Origin: Labia minor | Lineage: Eukaryota > Arthropoda > Insecta > Dermaptera > Spongiphoridae | DNA: 64,000 nt | Direction: 5' to 3' | NCBI GenBank assembly: GCA_963082975.1 | Contig: OY720346.1 | Span: 29,010,720-29,074,719, forward strand | Shown here: in pieces, positions 54,030 to 64,000 of the stretch | Layout of the letters: each line of letters opens with the position of its first letter | Position numbering within the stretch: the stretch's first letter is position 1 | Notes under the pieces: model-generated | Told to the model about the DNA's origin: nothing | The model's input: the letters and a program-made list of their open reading frames with translations, nothing else | The model's database searches: none | Translations under genes and position numbers: made by a program

Positions 54030-55734
54030 TTTCAATAATAAAAAAAAAAATTTTTTATTTTATAAATTCCAGATTAGTTTACATTCATACAATAGAAAGT
54101 TCGTTTTGTGCCCCTGAAAGGTCAGCAACTGGTTTAGAAAAATAATATTTGTTTCTATTATTTTATTTCAACGAATTTATTTATATAACGATATTTATGT
54201 ATTTTAGAAAATAAACAAAAGAATTTGCTAGATAACAATGTAACGATAAAAAATTAAACAAATTATGAAAATAAATTTTTTAGAGACATAAATATTCCGA
54301 GGGTGGTTAAAATATTTTTTGAATTTAAATTTGAATAATACATACTTGTTTAAGTATATAATTTTGTGATTTATTTTTTAAATTTTCTAAAAAAACAAAC
54401 ATTTTACCATTTATGTCTGGTAATAGATTTAATAAAAAAATGATTTTTTAGCAAAGATAAAATAAAATTGAATATCCACAAGCATGTTAATCAAAATTAT
54501 TTTATTAAACTAAAGATTAATTTTCAAAATTATAATAAAAAACACAAAAACAAAAAAAGAAATATTAACCAAATTTATAGATACCCCTCTCTCTCGATGC
54601 AGAATAACAAATTGAATTAACCCATTTGAAAATTTAAACTTTCATTCGTCAGATAAGATAAAGCCATCTTTGGAAAGCCACGTACCAAATGGGATAGAAA
54701 AATAAATAAATAAATAAATAAACTCAATCAATAGTAGAAAGAGAAAGAGAGATGGATAGAAACTAGGTCAATTGAAATGGGAAGATGTTTATAGATAAAA
54801 TTTAATTTGGATATTATGCTAATTGTTCAAAAAAGAAATCAAAACTACACAGGCACACACTTAATGACTGATTTATTTATTTATTAAATACGGAACAAGT
54901 ATCGTTATAATTATCAGAGCACGACAAATGTAAATATTTATATGTAATCATAAATTATCAATTTCAATTGAATTAAATTGGAGACAATTATCACAAGTGA
55001 CCTCATACAAAACTATAGTCATCGCTAAACATATTATAATTACAAACTATTGTGTGGTTGTTTAAGTCGGGCTTTGCCCCCACCAATCCGATGATAACAA
55101 GAATAATCAAATTTAAATAAATCATATTTAATATATATATTAAATTTGGAGGTAGGCAAAATTATTTCTTTCAAGGAATTGACTCCTTAGCATTTTACAA
55201 TGAAGTTAAACGTAATGATATTGTGATATTAGGATGGTGATAAGCTCCCAAAATTTTATTATTACTTGTATTTTATATTTGGCAAACGGACTTACAGAAA
55301 ATATTATATATATATATATGTCTAAATAAATTTTTGTTTACTATTAATTATATTATTTTATATTGTTATTTTAAGATTTTTCTACATTATCATTTTTATT
55401 AATTTAAAAAAAAAATATTAATAAATTTTATCTGTTTTTTTTTTTCAGATTATTTGAAAATTTTTTAAAAAATACTTGATTATTAGTTTTTAAAGAGTTT
55501 TTTTTAGTAGAAAATCCTTTAAAGTATAATTGGATTATTATTTATTATAAAATTAATAATTATTATTTCTGTATATTTGGCTATTATTTAAAAATAGAAA
55601 TTTTACAAAATAATAATTTTATCATAAGACCAAATAAGTTGACCTGTGGCCAGGTCCGAACCGACGGACGGTTTGAAATAAATTAATTTTCAGCTACAGA
55701 AACAATTTCAAATAATTTTAATATATCTATTAAT
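54030..55734. other. AT-rich stretch without gene
   Basis: Short A/T tracts and an AAAT microsatellite at 54700-54721. The patch aagtcgggctttgcccccac near 55064 has no frame support. Confidence 0.5.
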
Positions 55735-56258
55735 AAAAAACAGATAGGCATATAACATAAATATTTTTAATTTTATTTTATTTATAATATATATATGGAA
55801 GACCAGGATGTGTCGTCATGAATGGCTTGATGACGTCATATAATTTTAAATTAAGAAAAAACTAATCAAGATGATTTTTCTCGAGGATAAAACCAATACA
55901 AAGTGCATGATTCGTGGTGATATGTAAAAAATCTCCTCATGTGAATTTTGGTGTAAAAATAACCCTTCTCTTCCTATCGTCGATCGCTAATACTACCACT
56001 TCCGGTTTCCGGATTTGCACCAAAAGTTGATCAATTCATCCTACTGATGCATTAAGTATATATACCAAATTTCATCAAAATCGGTTGAGCCGTTCAAGCT
56101 GAACATATCTATACAGACGGATAGATGGACAGACATCATGCTAAAAATACTTTTTTCTGTTCAGAAAATGCATGATTCGTGGAGATATGTAAAAATCCCC
56201 ACATGTGAAATTTGGTGTGAAAACAATACCTCCCTTACTATCGTCGGTCGGTAAAAAT
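55735..56258 (+). mobile_element. Helentron-like element family 2, short copy
   Basis: Matches 13380-13900: tgacgtcatataattttaaa, gatgatttttctcgaggata, the ccacttccggtttccggatt block and tcatcaaaatcggttgagcc. It ends at ctatcgtcggtcggtaaaaa without the 3' terminal repeat, and its 5' hairpin is also absent. Internally truncated, non-coding. Confidence 0.7.
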
Positions 56259-57050
56259 AATTAAATAATAAATAGATATATTCATTTTCTTATAATTTAG
56301 TGTAATTCTTTATTGCTTGTTGCTGTTCTTTACAACGAATTATATTCCATAATTTAAATTTTCACTAAAAGAACAAAATCTTAATCTAAGACAACTTTCA
56401 AACGAAATTTTACAATGTCTGTCTATCAGGAGGGAAAAGTTTTGAATGTTCATAAGATGATATCTTATACCTTCAAGTTTAGTAAAAGCTTATACTAGAG
56501 GTTCTTCATTATTCATTTAAAATCCAATCAATCACTCATGAGATTTGGTCTCTACATCAACACTCCAACACCCTTCCGTCTTTCAAAAAGATATCTAAAA
56601 TGATGGATTTGATGACAAAACGTTCTGATGAAATTTCTGGAAGGAGCCGTTTTGTTTTAATGTTCCAAGAAATCTTTGATATTTATATCTATGAATCTAC
56701 CGTATTTTTTTAAATTTAATATTATTATTTACTAAAATATCATAAATAATTCAAGTATTTTTAGTATTTTTTTAAAATTATATTTTAGTAAAGTATTATT
56801 AATATATACCTAAATATTTAAATGAAATTGGGTCAGGGGGATGTCCTGAACATTTAAAAATGCATAACTGAATTATTTTATTCATTAAGCGGTCTTAATA
56901 GTCATCCCCTAGGAGGTCAAAACATTTTTTTTAATGTTGCAAATACTCGACTAATAAGTAATTTTTTATGCATCGTGACTTTGTTATTATTATTATTAAT
57001 GCTTATTTCTCTTTTTTTTTTGTCTTCCTCTCTTTCTCTCAAATCTCCAG
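56259..57050. other. AT-rich stretch leading to an acceptor
   Basis: No gene. The last 50 bp form a strong pyrimidine tract (tgtcttcctctctttctctc) running into aaatctccag. Confidence 0.5.
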
Positions 57051-57169
57051 CTCTCCTTTGTTATGTGCGAATTCTGCCTAGAAGGGACGATAAACCACAT
57101 CCCACTCCAAACCCTGTTCGGCTTATTTACGGTCCCAAACGACCAAGCATTGTTTTAATTGAATGCTAA
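57051..57169 (+). CDS. Candidate terminal exon of an unidentified host gene
   Basis: Preceded by a strong acceptor (AG at 57049-57050). Entered with two bases, the frame reads LLCYVRILPRRDDKPHPTPN, then PVRLIYGPKRPSIVLIEC, and stops at TAA 57167-57169: basic, Pro-rich and not low-complexity. Third positions are A/T-biased as in the local coding DNA. A competing frame (entered with no extra base) reads MCEFCLEGTINHIPLQTLFG and ends 8 bp earlier, so the phase needs the upstream exon. GC content is clearly above the flanks. Family unknown. Confidence 0.45.
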
Positions 57170-57692
57170 ATTACTTTGCATACAAATTTGAAATTTACTT
57201 TTCTTATTTACTGATTTATTGGTATGTTTTTTCGCTCTCGCTTATAAATTCATTTCTATAAATAAGTAAAAATAAGATGAATTTTTTTTTAATTAAACGG
57301 AATATCATTTGAATATTTATTAGAATTTAAAATAATAATAATAATTTTATAATAATAAGTTCATTATTATATATATGAAAAAATGTAATCAAGATGTGTA
57401 ATGAAGTTTAAATGAGTAATCAAGAGTTATTTAATAATTTGATTATTTAATTTAACCTAAAAATAAATTTCGTTTTTAAACAAAAAGTAAATATGCTGAA
57501 TAACTAAAATTTAATTATAGAATCAAATTAATTTTTAGAAATATAAATTAATTTATTAATCAAATTACCAACATATAAATTAAATTTTAACAAATTCCTA
57601 ATTTTAAAATATTGAAAGAAAGATTAAGCATTTTTAAGTGTTAAAAAACATTTTTGTTTTTTTTTTATTGTTTTTTGTTTGTTTTATTATAC
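57170..57692. other. AT-rich spacer
   Basis: Probable 3' untranslated or intergenic sequence between a plus-strand candidate exon and minus-strand candidates. No gene seen. Confidence 0.4.
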
Positions 57693-57744
57693 CTGGAACC
57701 AATCGCCAATGACCAAATATCGATCGGGGTGCGGTTTCCGGTTC
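57693..57744 (-). CDS. Candidate 52-bp micro-exon
   Basis: On the minus strand aatattaaag is followed by a GC-rich 52-bp block ending tccag/gtataat. All three frames are open: EPETAPRSIFGHWRLVP, NRKPHPDRYLVIGDWFQ and TGNRTPIDIWSLAIGS. The phase therefore cannot be chosen. The isolated GC rise with splice signals on both sides supports an exon, but the acceptor has only a modest pyrimidine tract. Confidence 0.35.
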
Positions 57745-58126
57745 CTTTAATATAAAGACAAAATAAAACAATTGCAAATATATATGTAAAAGTTTCAAAC
57801 ATGTATAAATAAAAAAAATAATAGTAATCCTGATTCACACAAAGCCTATATAAATTCATATATATTTAAAAGTGATGTTTTTTGATTAAAATAATTCTAT
57901 CCAGCATTGATATAAATGAATCTATTTTTAAATTTTAATTTTACTGTGGTTGAATAACTAAAACTAAACTAAAAGAAATGTAATATATTAAAATGTAATA
58001 TTTATTTTATCATTTTAAAGAGAGTGCATTTTTGAGGATGAGTAGGTGAAGAGGTTGGAATGAGGCTCATATCAAATAAGATAAAATATAATAATTAAAA
58101 AAAAGAAGATAGTAGGTACTAGTCGT
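57745..58126. other. AT-rich spacer
   Basis: Between the two minus-strand exon candidates. No gene seen. Confidence 0.4.
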
Positions 58127-58183
58127 CTATCCTAAAAGCAGCTCGCGTGCGAATGGCTTTCCGGTGAGACCACGGAAGTGGTT
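58127..58183 (-). CDS. Candidate terminal exon ending FARELLLG
   Basis: On the minus strand a very long pyrimidine tract (from about 58255 down) contains no AG until ccattaag at 58185-58184. The following 57 bp read NHFRGLTGKPFARELLLG then TAG (58129-58127). The frame is also open upstream (ALPRIFPWAIK), so the exon could start earlier with a non-consensus site. The plus strand has a competing open frame (LACEWLSGETTEVVLNGPGE). GC-rich in both cases. Family unknown. Confidence 0.35.
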   Translation of the reverse strand, partial: NHFRGLTGKPFARELLLG

Positions 58184-58489
58184 CTTAATGGCCCAGGGGA
58201 ATATACGGGGGAGTGCAAAGAGGAGAGAGAAGGGAAGAAAGAGAGAGAGAGGTATTGTCTAAGAAATACGTTAACGGATAGTCAACAACAAAAATGCGTG
58301 CTTGGTGTATACTTTTTTTTCTTTATCTCCTCCCCACTCTCTCTCTCTCCTTTGGTAAGGAATTTCATTCCCAAATATTCACTAGACATGACAAAATATA
58401 ATTCAATAAATTTATCAAGGGAAAGTAAATAAATATATATATATATATTAAATAAAAAAAAACAATAATAAGAAAATAATAATAATAAT
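58184..58489. other. Polypurine/pyrimidine tract and AT-rich spacer
   Basis: Purine-rich on the plus strand (58205-58255), then two CT-rich tracts. The 84-codon plus frame starting with GTG at 58178 is a by-product. Confidence 0.4.
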
Positions 58490-58810
58490 AATATTCGAGA
58501 AGAATTTAAATAGCGATTGCAATCGGGCAAAGATCAATTTTATCAAAATTAAAATTTATAAAACGATTATATTTTGATGGATGAATTAAAAGGGAACGAG
58601 AATTCATTTCCTGTATATTAAAAAATAAAATTATTTCTAAATTTATAGGACTACAAAATGAGACCGCGGGGAATATCGGAGAAGTCATAACGAGGGGATG
58701 ACCTCGATGCATCCCTAAACATAGAATCATCGGCAGTGATGGGCGGAACAAGTGAATCGAATGAGTGAGGAGTTAATGGAAAGACGCTAAATCAATTGGG
58801 AAATTATAGA
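58490..58810 (+). pseudogene. Heavily decayed LINE reverse-transcriptase fragment
   Basis: Contains gaagaatttaaatagcgatt and gcaatcgggcaaagatcaat, aligned to the LINE part preceding the LYG motif. Farther on, gacctcgatgcatccctaaa matches the DLYASLD region. Many substitutions, so it is older than the other copies. Confidence 0.6.
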
Positions 58811-60280
58811 TAAGAAGATGAATAACGATTGATATAAGGAGAAAATATGATTTGGATAATCTGGGTATGTATAGATATATGATTGGGAAAATCTGGATGG
58901 TATGAATATCATTACTGCTACCAATAACTTTGGATTCAAGTATATGTAGATGAATAGTTAGAATTTAACAACAACTAATAAGTCATGTTTCAGAGAGAGA
59001 GAGAGGGAATAAAATAATAAATATTACAAATAGTTTCTCTAGAATTACGAGATACATAATATTATGTATCCTATGTATAAATTATTGCAATGTTACATAT
59101 GTAAACGAGAAAAATATTCTATTTTTTAATTAATTTAAACGATTAAATGCAAAATTTTACAAAAGTAACAGGAATAACTAATTATAACAATAAATATAAT
59201 ATTATTCATTCGAACTTAATTTTTTAGTTCAGAGGGGAGAATCTTTCTCGATGCTTCCCCAACATAATCTCTTTTTAACTTTCACTCTCTCACTCTTTAA
59301 ATACATTATAAGATTAGAGGTTTTAATTTTATAATAATGTAAAAATTAAGATTAATTATAATTTTTAACCAGAAAAATTAAACGATGCAAAGGTCAGAAG
59401 GAATATAAAAATATATTTTGAATTCAACTCAAGTCCTTTATAAACCTCTCCCCTCTTCTTCACCGGTTCTTAAAGTCAAAAACTTGAAACGAACTAACTT
59501 TAACCAAATACTATTGGGTATAAGTTCAAAAATTAAATGGCAATCGATATTAGATTAATTGAGAGAATCTAAATAAAAATATCGTTGAAATATTTCAGTA
59601 AAATGTGAGTTTAAATCAATCTAAAATTAATATTTTTATTAATTTATTTATTTTTACAATCTTAGAAATGTGTGTGTGTGTAAAGAAAATACAAAAAAAA
59701 GGAAACTCACATATACACTTATTATGAGAATTCACACGAAAGTTAATTAAATCAATTGTATTAATAATTCAAGTGTGTGGGTTAATAACTTTGGTTGAAA
59801 AACAGAGTCCTTCCTCTTATAAGGTTGAAACATGAGACAGAGTAGAGGGCCAATGCCCCTCATAGGCGAGGGATAATAATTGGGAGAGGGGAGGAGGAGG
59901 TGAAGTAGGTAAACGTTTGACTTGTACTTGAAAGGCAACAGGTCTCAACAAAAGAAGCTTATATTACTATTTTATTTTAAAGCAGTTCATAAAAAATAAT
60001 TGGTTTATTATATGTTATATGTGCTTAGGGAACAAAGAAAAGGTAAGTAGGAATATCGTGAAGTCACCCAGACCATAGTGAATGGGAACTATAAAATAAA
60101 GTCAATAGTTATTAATTTCTAAAAAAATAGTTTCAAGTAAATTAGCTAAAAGTTCGTTTGAACAAATAAAAATAACCACATAAATATAATAATATTTATA
60201 TGTAACTATAAAAATTGTGTATCTTTATATATGTGTATACTTAAATTTCGTATAAAATATTATACGAAATGATGTATTTT
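58811..60280. other. AT-rich gene-free stretch
   Basis: No gene. The minus frame 59747-59938 and the GA/CT-rich patches lack support. A GT microsatellite lies near 59669-59682. Confidence 0.5.
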
Positions 60281-60382
60281 TACTATCTCACGAGAGATAG
60301 TATTGCGATCACGAAAATTTTCGATGAGGAGATTTTGATGTTTTTATACGTTTTGAAGGTCCCTGAGTCATTATCACTAAGG

Positions 60383-60383
<1 letters not shown>

Positions 60384-60426
<43 letters not shown>

Positions 60427-60433
60427 TGTGTGT
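60384..60433. repeat. (CT)n-(GT)n microsatellite
   Basis: About 13 TC units followed by about 12 TG units, inside the Helentron-like element. Confidence 0.9.
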
Positions 60434-60590
60434 GGACAAGATTACGCAAAAAGGGTTTGAGCTAGAATAATAAAATTTGGTACACGGGCATTATTCAAAA
60501 TTCGTAGTTTTCTATCAACTTTTGAGAAATGTAGCTCATTCAAAAGAGGGCCATTACCTACCAGGTGTTTTCATTTTTTTCCCTCTAAAC

Positions 60591-60868
60591 CAGCGGTCGG
60601 GGAACTTTTTTAATCATTACCCCAAAATATTTTTGTATAAGTTGATATTACCCTATGATGAAGAGCATAAAAAAACGAAATCGCCTCTTTTTAGCATCTT
60701 TCCTATTATAGCCCCCCTTCCCCCCAAGATAATCTTGAAAAGAAAGCAATAACTAAAAATTTAATTTGTGAAAATACTAACAGGTTAGCAAATTAAAAAT
60801 ATATACTTTTTACTCACAAAAGTTTCATTTTTACCCACAATTTTTTTTTACCCCGGTTCCATCCGCTG
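60591..60868 (+). mobile_element. hAT-type MITE, copy 3, nested
   Basis: Starts cagcggtcggggaac and ends ggttccatccgctg. The flanks ctctaaac (60583-60590) and ctctaaag (60869-60876) match at 7 of 8. The empty site ctctaaagtgaccg is seen in the family 1 copy at 24545-24565 (reverse complement), so both insertion and duplication are documented within the window. Confidence 0.88.
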
Positions 60869-61168
60869 CTCTAAAGTGACCGTAAAAATAAAGATATGTT
60901 TGATAGTTTTTCACATTATTAAAAATTGTATAAAATTGCTATATATAGAATTTCAACTTGATTGAATCGCTGAAAGTACCGGAATTAATTTTTTAACACG
61001 CGCCAACACGTGACATGGTGCCATTAACAGAGCCAAAGACACGCTGGTATAATAATTATTATTTATTAATTTCAATTTATAATTTAATTAATTAAATTTA
61101 ATTTAAATATAATATATGTCATTTAATCCAATTCAAATTGCGAGATTGTCGAGTGGAGACACTCCAGA

Positions 61169-62035
61169 TTTATTATAACAATGTTTGGCATCGAATGTTT
61201 TCTCGAATAATGCAAGAGAAAAATTTGTTCCTGAATTGTTTTCCTTTAAAGGAAATCTTTTATAAATAAATACCTATTTACATAAATGACGAATAGTTTT
61301 AATAAAAAAAATAATTTTTTTAAACAATTTTATTTAAATTTAAAAAGACACAAGACATTTAAATAAATTTTCTAATAATTATGATATCTAACGAAAACTT
61401 TTAATGTAATTTGATTAAAGATAATAATTTTCATTTTAATTATTAAGAATTAAAATAGATAAGTGCAAGAATATTTGTTTAATTATTACCATTTAGATAT
61501 AAATTATAAATCTTATAGTATTATTAACACACATATAGTCATTTAAATAAATATATGAATTTATTTAAACATTTCAAAATGAATGCATGCTTGTTAAAAG
61601 AGACTAACCACTTAATAATAATAGAAGAGAAATTGGGACGCAGTTCTCTTTCCAGAAGGATAAAAATTAATCTTTTAATTTTTTAAATAATTCATTAAGA
61701 AATATTAAAATATCGAAAATGAAAATTGATACTTTTCAAAAAAGAAATAAAATTATTGCTTTATTTGATTCTTATTATATTAAAATATCACATTCGCCAC
61801 TTTGCTTTTAAAGTTAATAATCAGCAATTTCTCTTGGTTTTAAAATTGCGAAATTTAATAATTTTACACATTGATAATTCATGATTCAGATTTGTTTCTA
61901 AATAATGGTTATGTAATGTAATATATTTTTTAGACTTCACTGTTATGAGACATATTAGTTTCTTACATCTGGTGAAGATTATTTTGATTAATAAAAAAAT
62001 AAAGAGGTGAAATGATTTAGAATAAAGATCTAAAT
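61169..62035. other. AT-rich spacer
   Basis: No gene. The 79-codon minus frame at 61821-62060 crosses the boundary of the next element and is a chance frame. Confidence 0.5.
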
Positions 62036-62499
62036 CCAAGTTTCCTAACGTGGGGTCCACGCCCCACAGGGGGGCAATTTGATTGTAAAGCGGGCAATTC
62101 GAAAATGGATTAACCCTTTTGCTTTGGGCATAAGAAATTGTCTGGATATAACAGAACGGGGAGATTTGAGACTGAAGCTAACAGAAATTGGAACCTAAGA
62201 TAAAAGCTCTGTGCAGCAAGCATCAAGCGCAAGGATCTCACTAAATTAAAATATTAAATTATTATAGGAATTACAATTATTTCGAATTTGAATTTTAGTT
62301 TTTCATTATATGTTTTGAAAATTTACTTACTTTCGTTAACAATATCCCAGTGATTCTTCCTAAAACTTATCATTTAAGTTTCTTAAATGAACAATTCAAT
62401 TTTTTAATATTAAAAATTATATATTTGTTACATAGGGGGCATAAGAATTTTAGAAGTTTTTTAAGTGGGGCATGGCATAAAAAAGGTTGGGAAACACTG
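62036..62499 (-). mobile_element. hAT-type MITE with perfect 8-bp duplication
   Basis: 464 bp. The right end on the minus strand reads cagtgtttcccaacctttt, a classical hAT terminus, and the left end reads caagtttcctaacg. The octamer atctaaat flanks it exactly (62028-62035 and 62500-62507). The subterminal cccc-rich tracts (gggtccacgccccacagggg and ggcatggcat) are typical of this group. No coding capacity. Not related to the cagcggtcgg family. Confidence 0.85.
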
Positions 62500-62507
62500 A
62501 TCTAAAT

Positions 62508-64000
62508 CATAAAGGTTCAACTCATAAACGTCCTAATACTTGAGTTTAAAAAAATCTTCCCAGAAGAATCTTTTATCAAAAATATACCGACACACCTAAG
62601 GCACATAATGAACATGTTGCAAATCTTTCTAGTAGCTAAAACCTCGTCTGCTTGCTTGAAATGTTGCCATTTAAAATTTTTTCTTGATTGTTGGCTTAAT
62701 TAACAACCTCTGTGTTACTTAAAGTTTTCGACACTTTACAACTTAAAATTAATGATTTTGGCTAGAAAAATATTAGATTCGATAAACTATTAAGTAATGA
62801 CCCTCCTTTCACACATTATTTTACTTTAAAAACCGAATATATATAATACGGAAATTTTATACCATCAACAGTTTAAGAATTATGTCTCAGATGTACAATA
62901 AGTTAGAATGTAAAGACATTTGAAACTAATTGAATAAAAAAAAAACAAAATAAAAAAGAGATTGGATTTTGTTAACTTATGAGAAAATTTACCATCTGTG
63001 TTATTTTCTCGAGAGTGAAAGAAGAGTTAACAAATATTAGTGAAATATTATTCCTTCAAATCTCTCTCACTCACCCTTCCCATTTTCTCTTTCACTATAT
63101 ATTCTCAGCCATCCTCACTTGCTTTTAATATATATATATATAATATCGATTGTTTTTCCTTTTTTTAAAAGTTTGAAGATTCAATATGAAAAAAAAATTA
63201 AATAGATTTTAACAGAAGATTTATACATTTACATAAGTTTTATTAGAGTAGTTGTTTTAATTTTCATATCAAATGATGAAGTGAAATTGTTTATATATAT
63301 ATAGGTGTATATGTATATTTATATACATATATTAACATATATTACAATTCATATGCCAGTCTAATTCCTCAGTTTAACCTTTAAATGGCATATTGATATA
63401 CTGTCATTTCCCAATTGGTTTGCCTTTAAGCGAACTAGCATTTCCTTACTTATTTAAGTCACATGTTCCGTCTATAATAACTCTCCATCCATGATTAAAA
63501 TTAGAATTCATGTTTTTAGGCATTTTTCAAAAAATTTTAATTTAAATAAAAATAATTAAAAAAAAACAAACACACACATATTAAATAATAAAATTATCAG
63601 AGTTAATATAATCAAATCAATTTATAATTTATTAATATAAGGATACTTTGATTAAAAAAAAAGCGGTGCGTGTACTTATGTACGCGCGTGAGAAGTTATA
63701 CTTCTTTGGCATCATTAAAAAAAAATTGAAAATTAATATATTTATATAATAAAATATATTTAATATATACATTTAATATAAATTTAAATAATATAATAAT
63801 ATATTATTAATAATAATATATAATAATAAGTATTTAACATTAATAATTTAATAATATTTAGTGTTAATTATATTAAATAATTAATTTATATCAATAAATA
63901 ATACATACGGATAGTTAACCTCAAAAGTATATAAGCACATTTTTTGTTTTCACTAATATTCACAAATAGTAAGTAATATCAATCAAAATATTCAATTTAA
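62508..64000. other. AT-rich gene-free end of the window
   Basis: No supported gene or element. It includes a CT-rich patch at 63059-63105 followed by tatattctcag (a possible acceptor with no open exon behind it), a TA run near 63290 and a CpG-containing patch (tacgcgcgtgag) near 63682. Confidence 0.45.

Larger units (their letters stand above)
60281..61168 (-). mobile_element. Helentron-like element family 1, copy with nested MITE
   Basis: Reverse orientation. The 5' side (61168 downward) reads ctggagtgtctccactcgac, then aatctcgcaatttg. The 3' side ends with the atcgcaatactatctc and gagatag block at 60281-60310. A (GT)n/(CT)n microsatellite at about 60384-60433 replaces the CA tract of the other copies. 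A hAT MITE (60591-60868) interrupts it. Non-coding. Confidence 0.75.

Noticed and set aside
1-64000. CRISPR arrays, operons, ribosome binding sites, rRNA genes
   Set aside because: No regularly spaced repeats with unique spacers, no tightly packed gene clusters and no rRNA-like sequence. The introns and transposons are eukaryotic.

Overview
This is a very AT-rich, repeat-dense piece of a metazoan nuclear genome, most likely from an arthropod. The evidence is long introns with GT-AG splice sites, long gene-poor stretches full of short microsatellites, and a transposon mix (Helitrons, hAT, mariner, an RTE/Jockey-like LINE, a tRNA-derived SINE) typical of insects and crustaceans. I cannot name the species. 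No prokaryotic operon, rRNA, functional tRNA or CRISPR array is visible.

The first 13 kb holds part of one minus-strand host gene. A GC-richer exon near 12.7-12.9 kb and a 98-bp exon near 4.9-5.0 kb join in frame across a 7.7-kb intron to give a Ser/Thr-rich, coiled-coil-like segment. A further GC-rich exon-like block lies in the intron at 8.1-8.4 kb. hAT MITEs, a Helentron-like non-autonomous element and a tRNA-derived SINE with perfect target-site duplications sit around these exons.

From 14.7 to 28.1 kb and again from 42.4 to 50.5 kb there are two related transposon nests. Each contains Helitrons with canonical ends (5' TC, 3' CTAG, A/T insertion), LINE reverse-transcriptase fragments, a 1.4-kb repeat here called B, and one intact single-exon gene for an F-box/leucine-rich-repeat protein (453 aa on the minus strand, 465 aa on the plus strand). 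The two F-box genes and their flanks are an inverted duplication. The first 131 residues are identical, but the LRR part carries 41 amino-acid changes against only 4 synonymous codon changes, a strong hint of diversifying selection or conversion from another paralogue.

Between the nests (24-36 kb) lie a Helentron-type endonuclease relic, a decayed hAT transposase with a BED finger, two hAT MITE families, tandem AT-rich repeats and a tRNA-like relic. From 39 kb onward the unique sequence contains several short exon-like islands: 39.0/39.4, 51.85 and 57.05 kb on the plus strand, 57.7 and 58.15 kb on the minus strand. They are recognised only by splice sites, open frame and raised GC, and no family could be assigned. 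A deletion-bearing mariner (49.6-50.5 kb) and a minus-strand Helitron (52.0-54.0 kb) complete the mobile elements. The last 6 kb holds a Helentron-like element with a nested hAT MITE, a second hAT MITE and gene-free AT-rich DNA.

The most notable theme is a pair of intact, rapidly diverging F-box/LRR genes embedded in Helitron-built duplications. They could be a host gene family spread by transposons, or cargo of the elements.
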